Positions 26,219 to 35,804 of a DNA stretch of 64,000 nt are shown here, piece by piece. Below the pieces are notes generated by a model that ran no database searches, was not told where the DNA came from, and saw nothing but the letters and a program-made list of their open reading frames with translations. The DNA is from Neptunicella sp048268085 (GTDB taxonomy: Bacteria > Pseudomonadota > Gammaproteobacteria > Enterobacterales > Alteromonadaceae): NCBI RefSeq assembly GCF_048268085.1, contig NZ_JBLWWF010000024.1:1-64000 (forward strand), written 5' to 3'. Numbering within the stretch: position 1 is the stretch's first letter; every line of letters begins with the position of its first letter. Position numbers and translations under genes: made by a program.

Positions 26219-26830
26219 ATGAGTACATCATCCGAATTTAAATTTTGGGCAAAACATATTGGTCTCGCCGTGGCATTAATTGCCATTGCAGTATTGGTCC
26301 TGATTATTCATCAATACAATAGTAATAAACCCGTGGCCGAAGGGCAGACCAAGTCCCGGGATCCAGCCCAAAATATGAGTCGGGTTTATTCTCAACACAG
26401 AATGTCATCTATCGAACCCATTAAAGAAGATAAAGGTGACTTTGTATTAGATGTAAACACACCGGACAAACCCATTCAGGATCGGTTAAAACGGATGGAA
26501 AGCCTGCTTAAACCGGTGTCCGGACGCTGGGTTGGAGAACATAAATATCGGACCTTCAAAGCCGGTAGTACCCTGCGCGAAGCCATCACCGATTATGCCC
26601 AAAAAGAAGGGATGCAAGTGTTATGGGAACTGGATCAGGACTTTATCATTAAAAATCACTTTCAGATGGAAGACACTATCGTTGGCTCGTTATTTAAAAT
26701 CAGCCAGGCCATCGATGCGAGCTTCGATGGCAAAGTATTGGCGTACTTCTGTCCCAAACAACGAACCTTAGTGATTACCGAAACCGATACACCCTATTTA
26801 AGCAAAAATTGCTCTGTGGCTCGAGGTTAG
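26219..26830 (+). CDS. TcpQ-domain membrane-anchored protein
   Basis: 203 residues. A short cytoplasmic start and one membrane helix (about 17-36), then a disordered linker and a C-terminal domain (about 105-200) with RTFKAGSTLREAITDYAQKEGM, the pattern of the TcpQ/PilL-N domain of type IVb pilus and secretion systems. No other pilus gene is present, so it is an orphan. It lies 30 bp after the acyltransferase gene and convergent with glnE. The function is likely envelope-related but unknown. Confidence 0.7.
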   Translation: MSTSSEFKFWAKHIGLAVALIAIAVLVLIIHQYNSNKPVAEGQTKSRDPAQNMSRVYSQHRMSSIEPIKEDKGDFVLDVNTPDKPIQDRLKRMESLLKPVSGRWVGEHKYRTFKAGSTLREAITDYAQKEGMQVLWELDQDFIIKNHFQMEDTIVGSLFKISQAIDASFDGKVLAYFCPKQRTLVITETDTPYLSKNCSVARG

Positions 26831-26842
26831 ACACCGTTGAGC

Positions 26843-29746
26843 CTAGCTCGATGTTGATCCGTGATCATCACCGCTTTTACGCATATACACCGACTCAGCC
26901 AGATACTTGTTCCAAATCTGGCTAACTGACTGACGTAATTGATCAAAGCGCCCGGAATGTTCGACTATTTGTTTATTCTGCAGGGCCAGATGATGACCTA
27001 AATTGCGATATTCCAAGTAAGCATCTATCAATTGTTGGGCTTCTTCCGGTTCCACTAAGCCCACTTCAATAAGGCCTTCAATAATGCGGACATTATCTGG
27101 CCAGCGAATTAGTCCGCTATGCTGATGACTGTAGGCCAACACCATATACTGCACAAAAAATTCAATATCCGCGATCCCGCCTTCATCCTGTTTTAAATCA
27201 AAGCTGTCTTGCTTGCTTTTGGATAAATGGCGACGCATCTTTTCGCGCATTTCAACCACGGCCGTCGTCAGGTCGGTGAGATCTCGTGGTCTGGATAATA
27301 TCTCATGGCGAATATTAGCCAGTTTGATTGCTAAATCCGTTTCGCCAAATATAAAGCGACTGCGCACTAAAGCCTGATGTTCCCAGGTCCACGCTTCTTC
27401 CCGTTGATATTGGGCAAAACTATCTACATGGCACACCAACATGCCCGAGTTCCCCGATGGACGTAAGCGTAAATCCACTTCATATAATTCTCCGGAGGCG
27501 GTTTTGGTGGCAAACAAATGCATGATCCGCTGAGCCAAGCGAATATAAAACTGTCTGGATTCAATGGGTTTAACGCCATCGGTTAATTCATTACCGGGGC
27601 AGTTTTGCACAAAGACTAAATCCAGATCGGACCCGTAACCCAGTTCAATGCCGCCTAGTTTACCGTAGCCAAGCACCGCAAAATTGCGTTGTTCTGCCGA
27701 GGCTCCTTGAGGTAAACCGTGTTTTTCGACCATTTGCTCCCAGGCCAACAACACCGTCTGATTAATAATGGCCTCAGCCAAATAGGTCAGATGATCACTG
27801 ACCTTCATCACCGGCAAGGCTCCGGTCACGTCGGCCGCCGCAATTTTTAGCTGTTGAGTAAGCTTAAACTGCCGCAAGGTTTCCATCTGCAATTCGAGAT
27901 CGTCCGGTGAAATACGCAACATAAACTGACGTAGTTCATCCGGATAAGCCCGTAAGTCAGTGGTTTGATACAAACTGGCCGGATTAAGTAATTCGTCCAA
28001 TAACAATGGAAAACGACTCAGCTGTTCTGCAATCCACGGGCTGGCATTACACAAGCGAATGAGCTGCTGCATGGCACCCGGATTTTCTACCAACAGCTCC
28101 AGATAAGCAGTGCGTCGACAGATGGACTTAATCACTTGAAATAACCGTTGCAATAACTGGCTATAATCCTCCGTTTTGGTGTGTAACGCGGTATGTAAAA
28201 TCGCTGGCATCAATTTATCTAATGATTCTCGCCCTCGCTGTCCAATCGGACGATGCTGCATTTCCTCACGAAAATCAGCATAAAAAGGCCAGAAAGCCTG
28301 AATATCCTCTTCAGATAAACAATCTTGCAAGATAGGCATGGCTTCTTGCATATCCAAAGACAACGTCCATAAGTCAGCCAACTCCATCCATTCGGGTTGT
28401 TCCTGATGCTGTGCTTCTTCACCAATTAACAATTTAAATTGCTGGCTTATCAGCTGCATTTTTTCATTTAGATGGGTTAAAAAGTCCTCGTAATGGTTAA
28501 ACCCCATCACATGAGCCAGGCGCGTCTGCTCTAAATGCTCACTAGGCAATTGCTGGGTTTGCTGATCGGCAAACTGTTGTAACGATTGCTCAACCTTACG
28601 CAGAAACAGGTAACATTGGCGTATTTGAATGACGTCTTCTTTGGGCAGTAAATCCGCGTCTTGCAATGCCTGCAACGTTTTTAATAAAGACTGTTGTTGC
28701 AAAGCAGGAATACGCCCGCCGCGGATCAATTGCAGGCTCTGCACCACAAATTCCACCTCACGAATACCGCCCTGCCCCAACTTAATATTGCCATGCAACC
28801 CACGTCGACGAACTTCCTGACTGATCAGGCGTTTCATTTTTCGCAATGCTTCAATAGCACCAAAGTCAATATATCGGCGGTAAACGAATGGCTGCAATAT
28901 ATGCATTAACTCGTCGCTATACGGACCATCAGGATTAATCACCCGGCCTTTAACCATTGCATAACGTTCCCAATCCCGTCCCTGATCCTGATAATAATCT
29001 TCAAACGCGGCAAAATGACTGACCAAAGCGCCACTGTCACCATATGGACGCAAGCGCATATCCACTCGAAATACTTGCCCATCGACGGTAATTTGATGCA
29101 ACGCGCCAATCAATTTTTGAGCTAGCTTAATAAAGAATTGCTGGTGCTCGGTGCTGCGCTTGCCGTTATCAATTTCACCATTTTCGGGATAGACAAAAAT
29201 CAGATCGATGTCGGAGGAAAAATTCAGTTCATTACCGCCTAGTTTGCCCATGCCCATAATTAACATTGGCTGCTGACCAAACTCACCTTGCGGAAAGCCT
29301 AATTTTTGCCCCTGTTGCTGATATAACCAATGATAAGCTTGGCTAATCAGAGCATTGGCCAAATCGGAAACCTGTTCAAGTGATGATTCAATGGTTTGTT
29401 TATTGAGTAAGTCACGCCACCCAATATGCACCATGTAAGTACGTCTAAATTGACGTAAAACCTGATGAAAGTCAGCTTCATGGTTAACATCGGCCAATCG
29501 CTCGGACAATAACGCAGCATAATCAAAATAATGTTGCTGCAACTGCCCAGCAGATAACATCAATTCAACAATAGTCAGATCGGCCAAACAAGCATCGGCG
29601 ATAAAATCACTTAAGGCAAAAATAGCTTTAAGATCATCCCGGTACTGATTTAGCCAATCTGCTTGCGGGTATTTATCCAGTAATTTTTGCCACGCCGATT
29701 CGGCGGTTTGCTCCATTACATCAGGCAACATTAACAACAACTCCAA
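26843..29746 (-). CDS. glnE: Glutamine synthetase adenylyltransferase/deadenylase
   Basis: 967 residues (E. coli 946). Two nucleotidyltransferase domains, each with a metal DxD: the N-terminal one around 160-190 (GMGKLGGNELNFSSDIDL, deadenylation) and the C-terminal one around 690-720 (GYGKLGGIELGYGSDLDL, adenylation), each followed by a helical regulatory domain. It adds and removes AMP on glutamine synthetase in answer to PII and glutamine. Near hldE, as in E. coli, though two envelope genes are inserted between them here. Confidence 0.97.
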   Translation of the reverse strand: MELLLMLPDVMEQTAESAWQKLLDKYPQADWLNQYRDDLKAIFALSDFIADACLADLTIVELMLSAGQLQQHYFDYAALLSERLADVNHEADFHQVLRQFRRTYMVHIGWRDLLNKQTIESSLEQVSDLANALISQAYHWLYQQQGQKLGFPQGEFGQQPMLIMGMGKLGGNELNFSSDIDLIFVYPENGEIDNGKRSTEHQQFFIKLAQKLIGALHQITVDGQVFRVDMRLRPYGDSGALVSHFAAFEDYYQDQGRDWERYAMVKGRVINPDGPYSDELMHILQPFVYRRYIDFGAIEALRKMKRLISQEVRRRGLHGNIKLGQGGIREVEFVVQSLQLIRGGRIPALQQQSLLKTLQALQDADLLPKEDVIQIRQCYLFLRKVEQSLQQFADQQTQQLPSEHLEQTRLAHVMGFNHYEDFLTHLNEKMQLISQQFKLLIGEEAQHQEQPEWMELADLWTLSLDMQEAMPILQDCLSEEDIQAFWPFYADFREEMQHRPIGQRGRESLDKLMPAILHTALHTKTEDYSQLLQRLFQVIKSICRRTAYLELLVENPGAMQQLIRLCNASPWIAEQLSRFPLLLDELLNPASLYQTTDLRAYPDELRQFMLRISPDDLELQMETLRQFKLTQQLKIAAADVTGALPVMKVSDHLTYLAEAIINQTVLLAWEQMVEKHGLPQGASAEQRNFAVLGYGKLGGIELGYGSDLDLVFVQNCPGNELTDGVKPIESRQFYIRLAQRIMHLFATKTASGELYEVDLRLRPSGNSGMLVCHVDSFAQYQREEAWTWEHQALVRSRFIFGETDLAIKLANIRHEILSRPRDLTDLTTAVVEMREKMRRHLSKSKQDSFDLKQDEGGIADIEFFVQYMVLAYSHQHSGLIRWPDNVRIIEGLIEVGLVEPEEAQQLIDAYLEYRNLGHHLALQNKQIVEHSGRFDQLRQSVSQIWNKYLAESVYMRKSGDDHGSTSS

Positions 29747-29806
29747 AGCGTTCCATTGATTAAATATCAGGCCTCATTAGTAACACAAAAATTCTAATAT
29801 CATGTT

Positions 29807-30091
29807 TTACTTAACCTTCAGGATAGAGATTAAACTAATTGTTCCTGTAATCAGAGCCAATTTTTGCTCACGGCTCAACTTTTTCACGGCCATTTCAGCT
29901 TTAGTTGCCTCACTGCGATTGCCCACTTCAATGCAATAAACTTGCTGTAACGGCCCTTTGCCTTTTAATGCTTTAGCCGCTTTATTGCCACCCGTTTGAT
30001 GCTCTTGAAAGCGTCGTACCGGATCGGTGCTAATTCCGGTATATAACTGGCCTAATCGATTTTTAATAATATATAAGTGCCAAATGCTCAC
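29807..30091 (-). CDS. yhbQ: GIY-YIG nuclease family protein (YhbQ/UPF0213)
   Basis: 94 residues. WHLYIIKNRLGQLYTGIS gives the two-strand core (here YII and YTG variants of GIY and YIG) and DPVRRFQEHQTG carries the conserved Arg and the helix; EAEMAVK-like TKAEMAVKKLSREQK gives the metal-binding Glu. Stand-alone GIY-YIG proteins of this size are of unknown role; YhbQ is reported to act on DNA. Single gene. Confidence 0.85.
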   Translation of the reverse strand: MSIWHLYIIKNRLGQLYTGISTDPVRRFQEHQTGGNKAAKALKGKGPLQQVYCIEVGNRSEATKAEMAVKKLSREQKLALITGTISLISILKVK

Positions 30092-30244
30092 TTAACTGCC
30101 TTAATTTAATTGAAAAAATACATCATAACGGAATTTGATTAAGCCATTACAGATAGATGAAATATATCCACAATTACTGCGAAACCTCGAAAAAAATGCG
30201 AGAATCCGTTCTATACCGATCCTGTATTCTGCTAAGGAAACAAC

Positions 30245-31363
30245 ATGCAAACAATGAAAACCCGCGCAGCCGTTGCTTGGGAAGCTGGCAAACCATTATC
30301 AATTGAAGAAGTGGATCTACAGTTACCGCAAAAAGGGGAAGTACTGGTCAAGATCATCGCCACGGGTGTGTGTCATACCGATGCGTTTACCCTGTCTGGC
30401 GAAGATCCTGAAGGCATTTTTCCGGCAATTTTAGGCCATGAAGGCGCGGGCATCGTATTACAAGTAGGTGAAGGTGTTACGTCCGTTGAAGTGGGCGATC
30501 ACGTTATTCCGCTATACACCCCGGAATGCGGCGAATGTAAATTTTGTTTATCGGGTAAAACCAATTTATGTCAGGCGATTAGAACCACTCAAGGCAAAGG
30601 TTTAATGCCCGATGGCACCAGCCGTTTCAGCAAAAATGGCCAGCCTATTTTTCATTATATGGGCACCTCAACATTTGCCGAACATACCGTGGTGCCAGAA
30701 ATCGCGCTGGCAAAAATCCCCAAAGAAGCGCCACTGGAAAAAGTCTGTTTGTTAGGTTGTGGTGTCACCACCGGAATGGGAGCCGTCACCAATGCCGCTA
30801 ACGTACAAGAAGGCGACACCGTTGCGGTTTTCGGATTGGGTGGAATTGGTTTATCGGTGTTAATTGGCGCGGTAATGGCCAAAGCTGGCCGTATTATTGC
30901 CATTGATGTCAATGAAGATAAGTTCGAGATAGCCAGGCAACTGGGTGCCACCGATGTGGTTAACCCAAAAGATTATGATAAATCCATTCAGGAGGTCATT
31001 GTGGATATGACCGACGGTGGTGTCGATTATTCCTTTGAATGTATCGGTAACGTCAATGTAATGCGCTCAGCACTGGAATGTTGCCACAAAGGTTGGGGCG
31101 AATCGGTGATTATCGGTGTGGCTGGCGCCGGACAAGAAATTTCTACTCGCCCATTTCAATTGGTTACCGGACGAGTATGGCGCGGCACCGCCTTTGGTGG
31201 TGTAAAAGGTCGTAGCCAGTTACCGGATTACGTGCAGCGTTATTTGAATGGCGAATTTGAGCTGGATACCTTTATTACCCATACCATGGAACTGGATGAG
31301 ATTAACCAGGCATTCGACTTGATGCATGAAGGTAAATCAATCCGCAGCGTTGTCCATTTTTAA
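30245..31363 (+). CDS. frmA: S-(hydroxymethyl)glutathione dehydrogenase (class III alcohol dehydrogenase)
   Basis: 372 residues, AGGA 6 nt before the ATG. GVCHTDAFTLSGEDPEG (catalytic zinc Cys), GHEGAGIV (zinc His), CGECKFCLSGKTNLC (four-Cys structural zinc), GLGGIGLSVLIGA (NAD site). It oxidises the formaldehyde-glutathione adduct to S-formylglutathione and can reduce S-nitrosoglutathione. The next gene, 25 bp on, is the matching hydrolase, so they form a two-gene formaldehyde detoxification operon. Confidence 0.96.
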   Translation: MQTMKTRAAVAWEAGKPLSIEEVDLQLPQKGEVLVKIIATGVCHTDAFTLSGEDPEGIFPAILGHEGAGIVLQVGEGVTSVEVGDHVIPLYTPECGECKFCLSGKTNLCQAIRTTQGKGLMPDGTSRFSKNGQPIFHYMGTSTFAEHTVVPEIALAKIPKEAPLEKVCLLGCGVTTGMGAVTNAANVQEGDTVAVFGLGGIGLSVLIGAVMAKAGRIIAIDVNEDKFEIARQLGATDVVNPKDYDKSIQEVIVDMTDGGVDYSFECIGNVNVMRSALECCHKGWGESVIIGVAGAGQEISTRPFQLVTGRVWRGTAFGGVKGRSQLPDYVQRYLNGEFELDTFITHTMELDEINQAFDLMHEGKSIRSVVHF

Positions 31364-31388
31364 GTTGACGCCAGATTAAGGAATGCGC

Positions 31389-32234
31389 ATGAACCAGCTT
31401 GAACAACTTTCCTCCAGTAAGTTATTTGGTGGATGGCAAAACCAGTATCAGCATCAATCCAGTTCACTCAACTGTACCATGCGTTTTTCAGTGTACTTGC
31501 CACCTCAGGCCAAGACTGATCAGCGGCTACCGGTACTTTACTGGTTATCGGGCTTAACTTGCACCGATGAAAATTTTGTCACCAAAGCAGGCGCCCAACG
31601 CGTCGCCGCGGAATTGGGACTAGTATTGGTCATTCCAGATACCAGTCCTCGCGGTGATGATGTACCTGATAATGACGCTTACGATTTAGGTAAAGGGGCC
31701 GGATTTTATCTCAATGCAACTCAACCGCCATGGAATAGCCATTATCATATGTATGACTATATCGTGACGGAATTACCGGCCTTGATTGCGGCAAATTTTA
31801 ATGTCCGTGACAAAGCGGCGATTGCGGGTCATTCAATGGGCGGGCACGGGGCGCTGGTGATTGCGTTAGCCAATCAGCAAAAATACACGTCGGTTTCGGC
31901 TTTCGCACCAATTGTTAACCCAATGGCGTGCCCTTGGGGACAAAAAGCCTTTAGCCACTATTTGGGTGAGGACAAAAGTCAATGGCAGCAATACGATGCT
32001 TGTCATTTATTGCAGCAACAGGGCGGCATTTTGAAAATGCCGATGAAAATAGACCAAGGGTTGGCGGATAACTTTTTAGACTCACAATCTTTAACTCGGC
32101 CACTGCAAGCCCTGTGTGATAAGACTCAATATCCAGCGGATTTCGGCTATCACGAGGACTATGATCATAGCTATTTCTTTATTAGCAGCTTTATTGAAGC
32201 GCATCTGCGTTTTCATTATCAACATTTAAAATAG
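31389..32234 (+). CDS. fghA: S-formylglutathione hydrolase
   Basis: 281 residues from ATG 31389, chosen because AAGGA lies 6 nt upstream; ATG 31383 directly abuts that site. Alpha/beta hydrolase with GLTCTDENFV, nucleophile elbow GHSMGGHGAL, and a late His in HEDYDHSYFF. Splits S-formylglutathione to formate and glutathione, the second step after the upstream dehydrogenase. No formaldehyde-sensing FrmR is visible nearby. Confidence 0.95.
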   Translation: MNQLEQLSSSKLFGGWQNQYQHQSSSLNCTMRFSVYLPPQAKTDQRLPVLYWLSGLTCTDENFVTKAGAQRVAAELGLVLVIPDTSPRGDDVPDNDAYDLGKGAGFYLNATQPPWNSHYHMYDYIVTELPALIAANFNVRDKAAIAGHSMGGHGALVIALANQQKYTSVSAFAPIVNPMACPWGQKAFSHYLGEDKSQWQQYDACHLLQQQGGILKMPMKIDQGLADNFLDSQSLTRPLQALCDKTQYPADFGYHEDYDHSYFFISSFIEAHLRFHYQHLK

Positions 32235-32352
32235 CCATTGTTTTTTTGGCAAAAAATATTCGCCCGTTGACAACAAACGGGTAGAATATTTGCCCTGACG
32301 TTAACAACGAACGACGTCATTCTAAAATAATAAAAATGAAACAGGCGCAACA

Positions 32353-32928
32353 ATGGCACAACTGTACTTCTATTACTCGGCAATGAATGCCGGCAAGTCG
32401 ACTTCGTTATTACAATCAGCCTATAACTATCGGGAACGGGGTATGCGAACAGCTTTGTTTACCGCTGCATTGGATGATCGTTTTGGCAAAGGCGTGGTCG
32501 CCTCCCGAATTGGCCTAAAATCCGAGGCCTATTTATTTCAGCAAGACAGTGATTTATTGACTCAAATTACCGCATTGCATAAACAATCGGCACTGGATTG
32601 TGTATTTATTGACGAAGCCCAGTTTTTAACCAAGCAACAAGTCAAACAACTTACTGACGTGGTAGACATACTGAATATTCCGGTACTCGCCTACGGTTTG
32701 CGCACCGACTTTGCTGGTGAAACCTTTGAAGGCAGCCACTATTTACTTGCGTGGTCGGATAAAATGATTGAGCTCAAAACCGTTTGTCACTGCGGACGCA
32801 AAGCCAGTTTTGTGGTGCGAATGGATGCGCAAGGAAACCCAATCAAGGAAGGGGAACAAGTCGATGTAGGTGGTAATGACAAATATGTATCTATGTGTCG
32901 TTGCCATTTTAAACAACTCGTCTGGTAA
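32353..32928 (+). CDS. tdk: Thymidine kinase
   Basis: 191 residues. Walker A SAMNAGKST (9-17), DEAQFL (catalytic Glu near 89), YGLRTDFAGETFEGS (lasso and thymidine contact), and the zinc site CHCGRKASF with CRCHF near the end. Salvages thymidine with ATP. The length equals the type II family norm. Single gene with its own promoter region in the 118-bp gap. Confidence 0.96.
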   Translation: MAQLYFYYSAMNAGKSTSLLQSAYNYRERGMRTALFTAALDDRFGKGVVASRIGLKSEAYLFQQDSDLLTQITALHKQSALDCVFIDEAQFLTKQQVKQLTDVVDILNIPVLAYGLRTDFAGETFEGSHYLLAWSDKMIELKTVCHCGRKASFVVRMDAQGNPIKEGEQVDVGGNDKYVSMCRCHFKQLVW

Positions 32929-32989
32929 TCAACCTGACCGGTGTTGTTCTATTTACTTAATTCCCTTAATTTATATAAAGAAAAATTTG

Positions 32990-33739
32990 ATGAAATCACT
33001 TTTGATAACAATAACAATCATATTCAGCCTAATCGTAAGCACTGGTTTATCGGCTGCGGCAACCGAATTACCCAAGCAACTTAATATCAGCTACGTGCAA
33101 CACCGGGCGGTAATGAATGTATACCAACCCTTGATCGCCAAAGCCTATGAAAAGCTGGGAATAAAAGTTCACTTCACTAAAGTCGATATTGAGCGTTCTT
33201 TAGCCTTACTCAATAATGGCGAATTGGATGGGGATGTACTGCGAGCGGGTATTGTCACGTCCAAAAACTCTAATTTGATTGCCGTCGAACCATCCCTGAA
33301 TCAAATGGAAGTGGTACTTTATTGTCGCTATTCTCTGCCCTGCAACAAAGAGGCAATGCAATCCACCCACTATATTTTGGGCTTGGTCGGGAGTTTGAAG
33401 CAACACCATCAATTTTTACATGATGCCAAGATTCGAATCACCAGTTTTGTGGACTACCAGCAAATGAAACAGCTTTTTGAACTAGGCCGACTGGATTACA
33501 TGATTAATATCAATGATTTAAATACGCCCTATAATCATGCCATCAAGATTTCACACAAAAGCCTGAAATTATTTCAACTCAATGGTTATCATCTTATCCA
33601 TAAGAAATGGGCCTCTATACTGCCCCAACTAAGCCAGGCAATTATTGAAGCCAAGCAAGAAATATTAAGTACCCAGACTTTACCCTCATCACCCCAGCAA
33701 ATTGGTATGGAAAATGGCCAAAAACAAAGCACAATTTGA
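32990..33739 (+). CDS. Periplasmic solute-binding-like protein (SBP_bac_3 type)
   Basis: 249 residues from ATG 32990, which begins a clear signal peptide (about 1-22). The mature part (LNISYVQHRAVMNVYQPLIAKAYEKLG, then VDIERSLALLNNGELDGDVLR) follows the two-lobe amino-acid binding protein pattern common as free-standing proteins in Alteromonadales. No permease or ATPase gene adjoins, so it is not a complete ABC system; a sensory or orphan role is likely. Overlaps the next gene by 26 bp. Confidence 0.75.
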   Translation: MKSLLITITIIFSLIVSTGLSAAATELPKQLNISYVQHRAVMNVYQPLIAKAYEKLGIKVHFTKVDIERSLALLNNGELDGDVLRAGIVTSKNSNLIAVEPSLNQMEVVLYCRYSLPCNKEAMQSTHYILGLVGSLKQHHQFLHDAKIRITSFVDYQQMKQLFELGRLDYMININDLNTPYNHAIKISHKSLKLFQLNGYHLIHKKWASILPQLSQAIIEAKQEILSTQTLPSSPQQIGMENGQKQSTI

Positions 33740-34145
33740 AATCCTTAGCTACGGTATCCATTCAAAATGGGATGCCGAAAGCAAGGCGCTGCCCAAAATT
33801 CGCCAATTTACCACCGAAATACCCGCCCAAATCGATATTGAATTTGGTTTTGTCATTAACATCAAAAAAGCCAAAGGCAGTAAGGTACGCTACTGTATTT
33901 ATCATCCTGATATTCCCGATGAGGATGGCATTCCCATGGCGCCATTTGATGGCGAAGAATACATTCGTAGCAACGATTGGGATTTTTATCTGGGGGATAC
34001 CATTTGGCCACCAATACAGAATAAGCTCGGTGACTGGCGCATGACCCTTGAACTGGATGGCAATATTATTGCCGACAAGACCTTTGAAGTCGTTGCTGAT
34101 GATCATCCGGAAGACGCTGATTTTTGGAAACAACGGGGATTCTAA
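33714..34145 (+). CDS. DUF3859 domain protein
   Basis: 143 residues from ATG 33714; ATG 33702 is an alternative with a poorer start. No signal peptide. YGIHSKWDAESKALPKIRQFTTEIPAQIDIEFGFVINI and the late DWRMTLELDGNIIADKTFEV are typical of DUF3859, a small beta-rich domain of unknown role. The 26-bp overlap with the solute-binding gene indicates co-transcription. Confidence 0.75.
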   Translation: MAKNKAQFEILSYGIHSKWDAESKALPKIRQFTTEIPAQIDIEFGFVINIKKAKGSKVRYCIYHPDIPDEDGIPMAPFDGEEYIRSNDWDFYLGDTIWPPIQNKLGDWRMTLELDGNIIADKTFEVVADDHPEDADFWKQRGF

Positions 34146-34307
34146 GCCGCTTCAAATGGTTTGTCCTTGCCTGAATATATCCATTTCACATCGCCCCACG
34201 CTAAATAACAGATTAAACAACAGACAATGCAGTTTTTGTTATAGGTAAACGCTTGGATTGGGCTAACAATCATTCTATGGTTTTATTCTCAATTCGAGGA
34301 AATAGCA

Positions 34308-35804
34308 ATGATACGTTTTCTACTAATATGGGCCTGTGTGATGAGTTTGAGTGCCAATGCCAACCAGTTCGATCAGCAAGTTAGTGTGGGAGATCCCGCC
34401 ATTAAAGGTGAGGCCAGCTACGATGCGGATAGCCAACAATACCGGATCAAAGGGGCCGGTACCAATATGTGGTTCAAACAGGACCAAATGCACTATTTAT
34501 ACAAACAATTGCCGGGTGATTTTATTCTGCGAGCTCATGTGGAATTTGTCGGTAACGGAGTAGAGCCACACCGCAAGATAGGCTGGACGGTACGCAAGAG
34601 TCTGGATACCAGTTCAGCTCAAGTCACCGCCGTAGTACATGGTGATGGCCTGACCTCCCTGCAATTTCGCAAACAGGACGGGCTAGACACAGAGCAGATT
34701 GAATCCAGCGACAAAATGCCGGATGTGATCCAGCTTGAGCGCCGTGGCAACCAGTATATTATGTCCACCGCTCAATTTGGCCAGCCATTTACCCAAGTGC
34801 AAGCAGCCGATTTGGACATGGGAGAAAATCCCTACGTTGGCCTGTTTGTTTGCTCGCATAATCCCGAGGTAGTAGAACAGGCTGTTTTCAGTAATGTGCG
34901 TATTATTACTCCCGCGGCAACCGACTTTAAACCCTATCAGGACTATATTGGCAGTAATCTTGAGCTGATGGATGTAGAAAGCGGCCACCGCAAAATCATT
35001 CATCGTGCGCCTAATTCATTACAAGCACCTAACTGGACCCATGATGGCAAAACCCTCATCTACAATGCTGAGGGTAAGTTGTATAACTACGATTTAGCCA
35101 GTGGCAATATCAGCGAACTTAATACCGGTTTTGCCAACGAAAACAATAACGACCACGTACTCAGTTGGGATGGCAAACAAATCGCTATCAGCCATCACAA
35201 TCCTGACGATGAACGTCGCTCAACCGCCTATATTTTGCCACTCACCGGCAGTGATAATCCGGTACAGGTTAATAAAACGGGGGCTGGACACACCTTTTTA
35301 CACGGTTGGTCACCGGATGATAAAAATCTGATTTTCACCGGCAATCGCGATAACAAATGGAATATTGTCAAAATCAACATCGCCTCCGGTCAGGAAACCA
35401 TGCTGACCGACAATGAATATCTGGATGACGGCTCTGAGTATGCGCCGGATGGCAAGTATATTTATTTTAATTCAACCCGCACCGGCACCATGCAGATTTG
35501 GCGGATGAAAGCCGATGGTAGTGAACAAACCCAGCTGACCTTTGATGAATATAACGACTGGTTCCCGCATATTTCACCGGATGGCAAGCAGATGGTGATG
35601 TTGTCATATCTGCCGGATGTGGCGGCTGAGGATCATCCGTTTTACAAGCACGTCTATTTACGCATTATGCCCACCGATTTAAGCCAAAAACCCAAAGTGA
35701 TTGCCTATGTTTATGGCGGTCAAGGCACCATCAACGTGCCGAGCTGGTCGCCAGACGGCAAAACCATCAGCTTTATTAGCAATACGCTTATCGAACAAAA
35801 CTAA
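34308..35804 (+). CDS. Secreted TolB-like beta-propeller protein
   Basis: 498 residues. Signal peptide about 1-18 (ANA). Residues 20-200 form a lectin-like beta-sandwich similar to DUF1349 (DFILRAHVEFVG, then GWTVRKSLDTSSAQV). From about 215 there are repeated WD40-like/PD40 units (APNWTHDGKTLIYNAEG, HGWSPDDKNLIFTGN, YAPDGKYIYFNSTR, HISPDGKQMVM, PSWSPDGKTISF). It is not TolB itself: no tol-pal genes are nearby and the N-terminal domain differs. Probable carbohydrate or protein binding in the periplasm. Ends flush against recJ, which is convergent. Confidence 0.8.
   Translation: MIRFLLIWACVMSLSANANQFDQQVSVGDPAIKGEASYDADSQQYRIKGAGTNMWFKQDQMHYLYKQLPGDFILRAHVEFVGNGVEPHRKIGWTVRKSLDTSSAQVTAVVHGDGLTSLQFRKQDGLDTEQIESSDKMPDVIQLERRGNQYIMSTAQFGQPFTQVQAADLDMGENPYVGLFVCSHNPEVVEQAVFSNVRIITPAATDFKPYQDYIGSNLELMDVESGHRKIIHRAPNSLQAPNWTHDGKTLIYNAEGKLYNYDLASGNISELNTGFANENNNDHVLSWDGKQIAISHHNPDDERRSTAYILPLTGSDNPVQVNKTGAGHTFLHGWSPDDKNLIFTGNRDNKWNIVKINIASGQETMLTDNEYLDDGSEYAPDGKYIYFNSTRTGTMQIWRMKADGSEQTQLTFDEYNDWFPHISPDGKQMVMLSYLPDVAAEDHPFYKHVYLRIMPTDLSQKPKVIAYVYGGQGTINVPSWSPDGKTISFISNTLIEQN

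Noticed and set aside
32263..32281. CCCGTT-AACGGG hairpin with TTGACA before tdk
   Set aside because: The TTGACA lacks a -10 element at 16-18 bp and the hairpin lacks a T-run, so neither promoter nor terminator can be supported.
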